In this document: positions 1 through 5,342 of the stretch, in pieces
Position numbering within the stretch: position 1 is the stretch's first letter
How the letters are laid out: every line of letters begins with the position of its first letter
Assembly (NCBI GenBank): GCA_028290385.1
Contig: JAQGJZ010000279.1
Location: forward strand, 1 to 10,479
Reading direction: 5' to 3'
From: Enterovirga sp.
GTDB taxonomy: Bacteria > Pseudomonadota > Alphaproteobacteria > Rhizobiales > Beijerinckiaceae
DNA length: 10,479 nucleotides
Translations under genes and position numbers: made by a program
The notes under the pieces: model-generated
Databases searched by the model: none
What the model was told of the DNA's origin: nothing
Seen by the model: the letters and a program-made list of their open reading frames with translations, nothing else

Positions 1-1
1 G

Positions 2-694
2 AATGCCGAAAAACACCGGCAGCAATCCATGGTGCTCGTGCCCATGGACACGCCCGGCATCACCATTGTCCGGCCGCTCTCGGTGTTCGGCTATGACTAC
101 GCCCCGCACGGCCACGCCGAGATCATCTTCGAGAACGTGCGGGTGCCGAAAGCGAACTTCCTGCTCGGCGAAGGGCGTGGCTTCGAGATCGCGCAGGGGC
201 GGCTCGGGCCCGGCCGCATCCACCATTGCATGCGCTGCATCGGGGTGGCGGAGCGCGCGCTCGAGACCCTGTGCCGCCGGGCGCTGACCCGCTTCCCGTT
301 CGGCAAGGCGATCGCCGACCAGGGCGTCACCCGCCACTGGATCGCGGAATCGCGCATGCAGATCGACCAGGCGCGCCTGCTGACGCTGCAGGCCGCGCAC
401 ATGATGGACACGGTCGGCAACAAGGCGGCCCGGGCCGAGATCGCGATGATCAAGGTGGTGGCCCCGAACGTCGCCTGCACGGTGCTCGACCGCGCCATCC
501 AGGTCTGCGGCGCCGGCGGCGTCAGCCAGGATTTCCACCTCGCGGCGGCCTATGCGCATTCGCGCACGCTGCGCCTGGCGGACGGGCCGGACGAGGTGCA
601 TCGCGAGACGGTGGCCAAGATGGAGCTGAGGAAGCACCAGGGCGCGAATACCGGCTCGCGTGAGAGCGCGCCGCACGCGTCCGGCCGGCCGTGA
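2..694 (+). CDS. Acyl-CoA dehydrogenase, ACAD10/ACAD11-like (C-terminal part, 5' end outside window)
   Basis: FAD-dependent acyl-CoA dehydrogenase; about 230 C-terminal residues are visible and the reading frame is open to the window edge, so this is the 3' portion of a normal-length gene of roughly 400 codons. Seen: the middle beta-domain segment ([11 protein letters not shown], then the FENVRVP strand at bases 131-151), followed by the all-helical C-terminal domain with [21 protein letters not shown] (bases 173-238) and [11 protein letters not shown] (about 500-535). In most acyl-CoA dehydrogenases the catalytic base is the Glu of a YEGT-like loop; here the aligned loop reads LADGPDEVH, with Asp at 581-583, as in the ACAD10/11 subgroup. 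The gene overlaps the following kinase gene by 4 nt (GTGA), which suggests translational coupling and a joint pathway. Inferred role: dehydrogenation or phosphate elimination on an acyl-CoA; the substrate is unknown. The family is certain; the subgroup is likely. Confidence 0.93.
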   Translation, partial: NAEKHRQQSMVLVPMDTPGITIVRPLSVFGYDYAPHGHAEIIFENVRVPKANFLLGEGRGFEIAQGRLGPGRIHHCMRCIGVAERALETLCRRALTRFPFGKAIADQGVTRHWIAESRMQIDQARLLTLQAAHMMDTVGNKAARAEIAMIKVVAPNVACTVLDRAIQVCGAGGVSQDFHLAAAYAHSRTLRLADGPDEVHRETVAKMELRKHQGANTGSRESAPHASGRP

Positions 695-1740
695 GCGCCG
701 CGAGCGAAGCGCAGCCCGAGACGATCCCGGTCCGGGACGCGCACCGCTTCGACACGACGAGACTTGCCGAGCTGCTCGGCGACCGCCTGGGCGCAAAGCT
801 CGTCGAGCTGCGGCAGATGCGCGGCGGGCAATCGAACCCGACCTTCCTGGTCGTGACGGACACGGGCGAATACGTCCTGCGCAAGCAGCCGCCGGGCGAG
901 CTCCTGCCCTCCGCGCACGCGGTCGACCGCGAGTACCGGGTGATCGAGGCGCTGTCGCGCACGGACGTGCCGGTGCCGCGCGCTGTGCTGTTCTGCCCGG
1001 ACCGCGAGGTGATCGGCACGCCCTTCTACCTGATGGAGCGGCTGCGCGGCCGCATCTTCTGGGAGCCGACGCTGCCGGAGCTGCCGCGCGAGGCGCGGGC
1101 CGGCATCTATGAGGGCATGGTCGACGCCCTCGCCCGCCTGCACATGGCCGATTGGGCGGCCATCGGGCTCGCCGATTTCGGCCGGCCCGGCAATTATTTC
1201 GCGCGCCAGATCGGACGCTGGTCGAAGCAATGGGCCGGGTCCCGGACGCGCGACAACCCGGCCATCGACCGGCTGGCCGAGTGGCTGCCGCAGCACGTGC
1301 CGGAGAGCGAGGAGACCGCCATCTGCCACGGCGATTTCCGGCTCGACAACATGATCTTCGCGCCGGACGAGCCGCGCGTGATCGGCATTCTCGATTGGGA
1401 GCTGTCGACGCTCGGGCACCCCCTGGCCGACCTCGCCTATAACTGCATGCCCTACATCAATCCGCCGGAAGCCTTCCGCGGCATGCGCGGCCTCGATCTC
1501 CCGGCGCTCGGCATCCCGAGCCAGGAGGAATACCTGGCCATGTACGCGCGGCGAACCGGACGGACGGACACGATCACGCCCTTCCACCTCGCCTTCTCGC
1601 TGTTCCGGATCGCCGTGATCCTCGAAGGCGTGATCGCGCGGGGAATGAAGGGCAACGCGTCATCGGCCGACGCGACCTCGCACGGCGAGCGGGCGCGGCT
1701 GCTGGCGGAGCGCGGCTGGGAGATCGCGCGGGGCGGGTGA
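691..1740 (+). CDS. APH-fold phosphotransferase family protein (ACAD10/11- or LvaA-like kinase)
   Basis: Cytosolic small-molecule kinase of the aminoglycoside phosphotransferase fold, 349 aa, the usual size for this group. Seen: the nucleotide-binding loop GGQSN (45-49), the ATP-binding lysine in VLRKQPPG (K65), the catalytic loop HGDFRLDN (213-220, presumed base D215, metal ligand N220) and the metal-binding ILDWE (D235), followed by the [12 protein letters not shown] stretch typical of the acyl-CoA-linked members rather than of true antibiotic kinases. The start is GTG, overlapping the stop of the dehydrogenase gene as GTGA; no clear Shine-Dalgarno is visible, so coupling probably drives initiation. 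Known of relatives: in mammals this domain is fused to an acyl-CoA dehydrogenase (ACAD10/11), and in P. putida LvaA phosphorylates 4-hydroxyvaleryl-CoA. Inferred: it phosphorylates the hydroxyl of a hydroxyacyl-CoA. An antibiotic resistance role is unlikely given the context. Confidence 0.92.
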   Translation: MSAASEAQPETIPVRDAHRFDTTRLAELLGDRLGAKLVELRQMRGGQSNPTFLVVTDTGEYVLRKQPPGELLPSAHAVDREYRVIEALSRTDVPVPRAVLFCPDREVIGTPFYLMERLRGRIFWEPTLPELPREARAGIYEGMVDALARLHMADWAAIGLADFGRPGNYFARQIGRWSKQWAGSRTRDNPAIDRLAEWLPQHVPESEETAICHGDFRLDNMIFAPDEPRVIGILDWELSTLGHPLADLAYNCMPYINPPEAFRGMRGLDLPALGIPSQEEYLAMYARRTGRTDTITPFHLAFSLFRIAVILEGVIARGMKGNASSADATSHGERARLLAERGWEIARGG

Positions 1741-1777
1741 GCCTTGCCGAACGGGGATCAGGGTGGAACAGCACGGG

Positions 1778-2548
1778 ATGGCCAGCACAAATCCTTTCTC
1801 CCTCGCCGGCAAGGTCGCGATCGTCACCGGCTCGTCCCGCGGCATCGGCCGGGCCACGGCCGAGCTGTTCGGCCAGCTCGGCGCTAAGGTCGTCGTGTCC
1901 AGCCGCAAGGAGGAGGCCTGCCGGCCGGTCGCCGACGCGATCGGGGCGGCGGGGGGCGAGGCTCACGTCATCCCCTGCAACATCGGCCGCAAGGCGGAGG
2001 TCGAGGCGCTCGTCGCGGGCACGATCGAGCGCTTCGGGCGGGTCGACATCCTCGTCTGCAACGCCGCCGTGAACCCGACCTATGGGCCGATGGCGGAGCT
2101 GTCGGACGACGCCTTCGACAAGATCATGGGCTCGAACGTGAAATCGAACCTGTGGCTGTGCAGGCTGGTCCTGCCCGGCATGGCGGAGCGGGGTGGCGGA
2201 TCGATCGTGATCGTCTCGTCGATCGCCGGCCTGCGCGGCACGGAGAATATCGGCGGCTACGGCATTTCGAAGGCGGCGGATTTCGCCCTCGCCCGCAACC
2301 TCGCGGTCGATTGGGGGCCGAAGAACATCCGCGTGAACTGCATCGCGCCGGGCCTCGTGAAGACCGATTTCGCCAAGGCGCTGTGGGAGGACGAGGCGCG
2401 CGTTGCCCAGCGCAACGCCGCGACGCCGCTGCGCCGCATCGGCGAGCCGCATGAGATCGCCCCGGTCGCGGCCTTTCTGGCGTCGGAAGCGGCGAGCTTC
2501 ATCACCGGGCAGGTGATCGTGGCGGATGGCGGCGTCACCATCGCGTAG
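1778..2548 (+). CDS. Short-chain dehydrogenase/reductase (classical SDR)
   Basis: NAD(P)-dependent oxidoreductase acting on a hydroxy/keto group. Numbering from the ATG at 1778 gives 256 aa: cofactor-binding TGSSRGIG (17-24), the CNAA motif (94-97, NNAG equivalent), N120, and the catalytic triad S148, Y161 and K165 in the YGISK context, then IRVNCIAPGLVKTD (184-197) and the C-terminal ITGQVIVADGG. All active-site residues are present, so the enzyme should be functional. A GTG at 1763 in the same frame would add five residues (MEQHG); ATG 1778 is preferred because MASTNPFSLAGKVA resembles the usual N-terminus of such SDRs. The gap to the kinase gene is short (37 nt) and unidirectional. Inferred role: interconversion of the keto and hydroxy forms of the acyl-CoA used by its neighbours, analogous to LvaD in the levulinate pathway; a FabG-like 3-ketoacyl reductase or a generic alcohol dehydrogenase is the alternative. 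Confidence 0.93.
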   Translation: MASTNPFSLAGKVAIVTGSSRGIGRATAELFGQLGAKVVVSSRKEEACRPVADAIGAAGGEAHVIPCNIGRKAEVEALVAGTIERFGRVDILVCNAAVNPTYGPMAELSDDAFDKIMGSNVKSNLWLCRLVLPGMAERGGGSIVIVSSIAGLRGTENIGGYGISKAADFALARNLAVDWGPKNIRVNCIAPGLVKTDFAKALWEDEARVAQRNAATPLRRIGEPHEIAPVAAFLASEAASFITGQVIVADGGVTIA

Positions 2549-2556
2549 CGCAGGAG

Positions 2557-2808
2557 ATGCCAGCCGTCTTCCGCCACAAGGGATTTCGGTACGGCTTCTA
2601 TTCCAACGAGGGTGACCCTCGCGAACCTCCGCACGTTTATGTCAGCAAGGGCGATGCAGATGCCGAGTTTTGGCTCCTGCCAAGCATTGAACTGGCCTAT
2701 AATCGTGGGCATCCCCCGCCGGTCTTGCGTGACCTGGCGGACATGGTGACCGCCCGGCGGAGGCTGCTCCTGGAGGCTTGGAATGACTTCTTTTCCGAAG
2801 GCGGCTAG
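2557..2808 (+). CDS. DUF4160 domain protein (putative module partner of DUF2442)
   Basis: Small protein of 83 aa that is essentially one DUF4160 domain: N-terminal MPAVFRHKGFRYGFYSNEGD, the conserved PPHVYVSKGDADAEFWL core (24-40) and a C-terminal helix with LLEAWNDFF (71-79). No signal peptide or membrane segment. It lies 8 nt after the SDR stop; the AGGAG at 2552-2556 abuts the ATG with no spacer, so initiation may depend on coupling to the upstream gene. Its last 26 nt overlap the DUF2442 gene in another frame. The first 145 nt are about 56% GC by hand count, lower than the flanking genes, hinting at acquisition. Biochemical function is unknown; pairs of DUF4160 and DUF2442 genes recur in bacterial genomes and are suspected to be toxin-antitoxin-like, but that is an inference here. 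Confidence 0.88.
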   Translation: MPAVFRHKGFRYGFYSNEGDPREPPHVYVSKGDADAEFWLLPSIELAYNRGHPPPVLRDLADMVTARRRLLLEAWNDFFSEGG

Positions 2809-3043
2809 CGTCCGGTTCGACGAGGTCACCATGTGGGTCGACCTCCTGGACGGCAGGACCATCGGCGTGCCGCTCTCGTGGTTTCCGCGGCTGGCGGCCG
2901 GCACTCCCGCGCAACGCGAGCGGGTCGAGATCAGCAATGGCGGCCTGCATTGGGAGGACCTCGACGAGGATGTCTCGATCGAGGGTCTCCTCGCCGGGCG
3001 AGGCGACCAGACGAAACGGCGTCGCCCTCCTGAAGCCGCTTAG
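2783..3043 (+). CDS. DUF2442 domain protein
   Basis: Small protein of 86 aa with a DUF2442 domain: VRFDEVTMWVDLLDGRTIGVPLSWFPRL (10-37, two beta strands then the conserved W-F-P), TPAQRERVEIS (41-51) and GLHWEDLDEDVSIEGLLAG (54-72). A basic tail (TKRRRPP, 77-83) follows. A good Shine-Dalgarno, GGAGG at 2772-2776, sits 6 nt before the ATG inside the DUF4160 gene, so it can be translated independently of it. The 26-nt overlap and fixed order with DUF4160 suggest a functional pair. DUF2442 proteins are small and of unproven activity; a DNA-binding or antitoxin-like role is often suggested. Neither gene shows a link to the acyl-CoA genes on either side, so the pair may be a passenger in this operon. 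Confidence 0.88.
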   Translation: MTSFPKAASVRFDEVTMWVDLLDGRTIGVPLSWFPRLAAGTPAQRERVEISNGGLHWEDLDEDVSIEGLLAGRGDQTKRRRPPEAA

Positions 3044-3058
3044 CACGAGGTACCCAGC

Positions 3059-4060
3059 TTGAGCTCACTCCAGCACACCGGGTGGCGCAGCATCTTCGAC
3101 GGACGGCTTCGCATCCCGGCCATCGCGGCCCCGATGTTCATCGTCTCCAACCCGGACCTCGTGATCGCACAGTGCAAGGCCGGGATCGTCGGCTCCTTTC
3201 CGGCCCTGAACGCGCGGCCCGAAAGCCTGCTGGACGAATGGCTCGCCCGCATCACGGAGGAGCTCGCGGCGCATGACCGCGCGCACCCGGACCGGCCGGC
3301 CGCGCCCTTCGCGGTGAACCAGATCGTCCACCGCTCCAACACCCGGCTCGAGCACGATCTTGAAGTCTGCGCGCGCTACCGCGTGCCCATCGTGATCACC
3401 TCGCTCGGGGCACGGGAGGACCTGAACCAGGCCGTCCATGGCTGGGGCGGGATCACGCTGCATGACGTGATCAACCAAACCTTCGCCCGCAAGGCGATCG
3501 ACAAGGGCGCGGACGGCCTCATCGCGGTTGCCGCCGGCGCGGGCGGGCATGCCGGCACCATCTCGCCCTTTGCGCTGGTGCAGGAGATCCGCGAATGGTT
3601 CGACGGTCCGCTCGCGCTGTCGGGCGCCATCGCGACCGGGCGCGCCATCCGGGCGGCGGAGATCGTCGGGGCCGATTTCGCCTATGTCGGGTCAGCCTTT
3701 ATCGCGACCGCGGAGGCGAACGCACCCGAGCGCTACAAGCAGATGATCGTCGAGAGCAGTGCCGACGACATCCTCTACTCGCCGGTCTTCACCGGCGTGC
3801 ACGGCAACTACCTGCGGCCCTCGATCGTCGCGGCCGGGATGGACCCGAACGCCCTCGGCGAGATCGCGGCCGTGGCCATGGATTTCGGCGCGCGCGACGA
3901 GGGTGGCAAGCAGGTCAAGGCGTGGCGCGACGTCTGGGGCTCGGGCCAGGGCATCGGGGCCGTGAAGGGCGTCGTGCCGGCCGCCGAACTGGTCGACCGC
4001 CTTGCGCGGGAGTACGAGCAAGCCGCAACCCCGCCCCGGCGCTTTCGCTTCCGGGGCTGA
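3059..4060 (+). CDS. Nitronate monooxygenase family protein (FMN-dependent TIM barrel)
   Basis: Flavoenzyme of the nitronate monooxygenase / 2-nitropropane dioxygenase family, 333 aa, full length. Seen: the N-terminal barrel strand LRIPAIAAPMFIVS (17-30), AGIVGSFPALNAR (41-53), a mid-barrel IVITSLG (111-117), the flavin-binding GAGGHAG loop (160-166; H164 is at the position of the conserved family histidine), LALSGAIATGRAIRAA (185-200) and GADFAYVGSAFIATAEA (204-220). The start is TTG at 3059: an in-frame stop lies at 3041-3043, no ATG or GTG start comes before the first barrel strand, and GAGG at 3047-3050 has an 8-nt spacer. It follows the DUF2442 gene by 15 nt. Known of the family: some oxidise toxic propionate 3-nitronate, others act as NADH:quinone or enoyl reductases. 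Which applies here is unclear; the acyl-CoA context makes a role on a carboxylic acid derivative plausible. Confidence 0.9.
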   Translation: MSSLQHTGWRSIFDGRLRIPAIAAPMFIVSNPDLVIAQCKAGIVGSFPALNARPESLLDEWLARITEELAAHDRAHPDRPAAPFAVNQIVHRSNTRLEHDLEVCARYRVPIVITSLGAREDLNQAVHGWGGITLHDVINQTFARKAIDKGADGLIAVAAGAGGHAGTISPFALVQEIREWFDGPLALSGAIATGRAIRAAEIVGADFAYVGSAFIATAEANAPERYKQMIVESSADDILYSPVFTGVHGNYLRPSIVAAGMDPNALGEIAAVAMDFGARDEGGKQVKAWRDVWGSGQGIGAVKGVVPAAELVDRLAREYEQAATPPRRFRFRG

Positions 4061-4099
4061 GCAGAGCGCGGTCCCCAGCCCCCTTCCCGTCCGGACACA

Positions 4100-4561
4100 A
4101 TGGTCACGATCGACGAACTCGAAACCCGCCTCGGCCAGGAACTCGGGGTCTCCGGCTGGCGCAGCATCGCGCAGGGCGACATCGACGCCTTTGCCGAGGT
4201 CACGGGCGACCACCAGTTCATCCATATCGATCCGGAGCGCGCGCGGGCCGAGACGCCGTTCGGCGGCACCATCGCGCATGGGTTCCTGACCCTGTCGCTG
4301 CTGTCCGCGCTGGGGCAGGAGGCGCTGCCCCGCATCGCCAACCGGCGCATGGGCGTGAATTACGGGTTCGAGCGCGTTCGCTTTCTGTCGCCGGTGCGCT
4401 CCGATGCGCGGGTGCGCGGCCGCTTCAGCCTCGCGCGGCTGGAGCGCCGGCGCGAGCACGAGGTGCTGCTCGGCTACGACGTGACGGTCGAGATCGAGGG
4501 CCGCGACAAGCCTGCCCTCGCGGCGCTCTGGCTCACGCTGGCCGTGCTCGGCGCGGAGTAG
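4100..4561 (+). CDS. MaoC-like (R)-specific enoyl-CoA hydratase, NodN type
   Basis: Single hot-dog domain of 153 aa, the usual length for NodN/MaoC-type hydratases. Seen: the VSGWRSIAQGDIDAFAEVTGD segment (17-37) leading into the hydratase motif with the catalytic pair D37 and H42 (spacing D-x4-H as in known (R)-hydratases), PFGGTIAHGFLTLSLL (53-68) forming the substrate tunnel and oxyanion site, and NYGFERVRFLSPVRSDARVRG (86-106). Expected reaction: reversible hydration of a trans-2-enoyl-CoA to (R)-3-hydroxyacyl-CoA in the cytosol. It lies 39 nt after the monooxygenase gene, with no clear Shine-Dalgarno before the ATG, and is the last gene of the plus-strand cluster; its stop is 7 nt from that of flaF on the other strand. 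Inferred to hydrate the enoyl-CoA made by the upstream dehydrogenase. The chain-length preference cannot be read. Confidence 0.92.
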   Translation: MVTIDELETRLGQELGVSGWRSIAQGDIDAFAEVTGDHQFIHIDPERARAETPFGGTIAHGFLTLSLLSALGQEALPRIANRRMGVNYGFERVRFLSPVRSDARVRGRFSLARLERRREHEVLLGYDVTVEIEGRDKPALAALWLTLAVLGAE

Positions 4562-4568
4562 CGCCGTC

Positions 4569-4943
4569 TCAGGCCGCTTCGGCCATGGTCCGCAAGCCGG
4601 CCGCGATCTCGCGGTTGATGGTGACGAGCACGCCGAGCTTGGTCGGCTCGGGCTCGGCATGGATGGCGAGCGTCTGGTTGAAGATGAACAGCCCGAGCGA
4701 GCCGATATTGGCCTTGATCGGGTCGGGAAGCGGATTTTCGGGGCGCGTGACGGAACTGACCAGGACGGTCCAGAGCCGGCGATTGTAGGTCAGCGCCTCC
4801 GACAGGTCCGATTGCCGGGCGCCCCACTCGTCCCGGATCGATTGCAGCCGCGTGGCGGCCTTCATCAGCAGCAGCGCTTCAAGCTGCCGTGGCGACAGTG
4901 TCGCCTGTGCTGTCTTCGCGTACGCTTGGGCGGCCTGATGCAT
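4569..4943 (-). CDS. flaF: FlaF, flagellar biosynthesis regulator / flagellin secretion factor
   Basis: Small alpha-helical protein of 124 aa specific to alphaproteobacterial flagellar systems. Seen: N-terminal AAQAYAKTAQATLSPRQLEALLLMKAATRL helix (4-33), the conserved NRRLWTVLVSSV (54-65), then NPLPDPIKANIGSLGLFIFNQT (70-91). Known: in Caulobacter FlaF promotes flagellin translation and secretion and acts opposite to FlbT. The ATG at 4941-4943 is chosen because the conserved N-terminal helix begins directly after it; this makes the gene overlap flbT by 65 nt in a different frame. A weak AGGGGA lies 11 nt upstream inside flbT. It ends the flagellin B - flbT - flaF unit and converges on the MaoC gene. 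No terminator fits in the 7-nt gap. Confidence 0.92.
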   Translation of the reverse strand: MHQAAQAYAKTAQATLSPRQLEALLLMKAATRLQSIRDEWGARQSDLSEALTYNRRLWTVLVSSVTRPENPLPDPIKANIGSLGLFIFNQTLAIHAEPEPTKLGVLVTINREIAAGLRTMAEAA

Positions 4944-5319
4944 GCGCGACGAGATCCCCTTCGTAGACGATCAGCTTCTGGGCCGCCTTCAGGGCTTTGT
5001 AGAGTTCGTCGTTTAAAATGAAGTTATTGATCTCGGCGACGAGCGGCAGGGACGACGGCGCAGCCGCGACGAACTCGTTGACGAGCTTGAAATACTCGCC
5101 GTGGTGGCCGGACACCTCTCCGGCCAGATACATGAGCTGGAGCGCCAGGTAGATCCGCTTGGCCGGCGTGTCGGCGGAGGCCGGCGTGAGAATGTCCTTC
5201 TCGCGCAGGATCGGCGCCTCGCCCTCGATGAAGAAGCGCGTGCGGTTGTCGCCGTTCGTGATGACGGCCGTACCGATGATGATCCGCTCGTTCGGCTTGA
5301 GCTCGACCTTGAGGGGCAT
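4879..5319 (-). CDS. flbT: FlbT, flagellin mRNA regulator
   Basis: Post-transcriptional regulator of flagellin synthesis, 146 aa. Seen: LKVELKPNERIIIGTAVITNGDNRTRFFIEGEAPILREKD (3-42), the signature beta-rich N-terminus of FlbT, and a helical part RIYLALQLMYLAGE (55-68), HGEYFKLVNEF (73-83), IYNF-like INNFILNDELYKALKAAQKLIVYE (97-120). In Caulobacter FlbT binds the 5' untranslated region of flagellin mRNA and promotes its decay when the hook is unfinished. A strong Shine-Dalgarno (GGAAGG, 5325-5330) is 5 nt before the ATG. It starts 23 nt after flagellin B, so regulator and one target probably share a transcript. The last 21 residues (after AHA, about 127) form a polar tail encoded where flaF begins; this tail is likely poorly conserved. 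Confidence 0.93.
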   Translation of the reverse strand: MPLKVELKPNERIIIGTAVITNGDNRTRFFIEGEAPILREKDILTPASADTPAKRIYLALQLMYLAGEVSGHHGEYFKLVNEFVAAAPSSLPLVAEINNFILNDELYKALKAAQKLIVYEGDLVAHASGRPSVREDSTGDTVATAA

Positions 5320-5342
5320 GGGGACCTTCCGGCGTGCGAGGG

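Noticed and set aside
550..1587. 345-codon open frame on the minus strand opposite the kinase gene
   Set aside because: Antisense shadow with no family motifs, while the plus strand encodes an intact APH fold.
691..1740. Aminoglycoside resistance gene
   Set aside because: The APH fold is shared, but the ILDWE...[12 protein letters not shown] region and coupling to an acyl-CoA dehydrogenase place it in the metabolic subgroup.
1574..2452. 292-codon open frame on the minus strand opposite the SDR gene
   Set aside because: Antisense shadow, rich in Arg, Ala and Asp, without recognisable motifs; the SDR on the plus strand has its full catalytic set.
2783..3043. Second DUF4160-like or HicAB-type module
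   Set aside because: The protein matches the DUF2442 pattern and no HicA/HicB motifs are visible; only the DUF4160-DUF2442 pairing is supported.
3595..4788. 397-codon open frame on the plus strand across the monooxygenase and MaoC genes
   Set aside because: Arg/Gly/Ala-rich frame-shifted shadow of two well-supported genes, running into flaF on the opposite strand; typical of GC-rich DNA.
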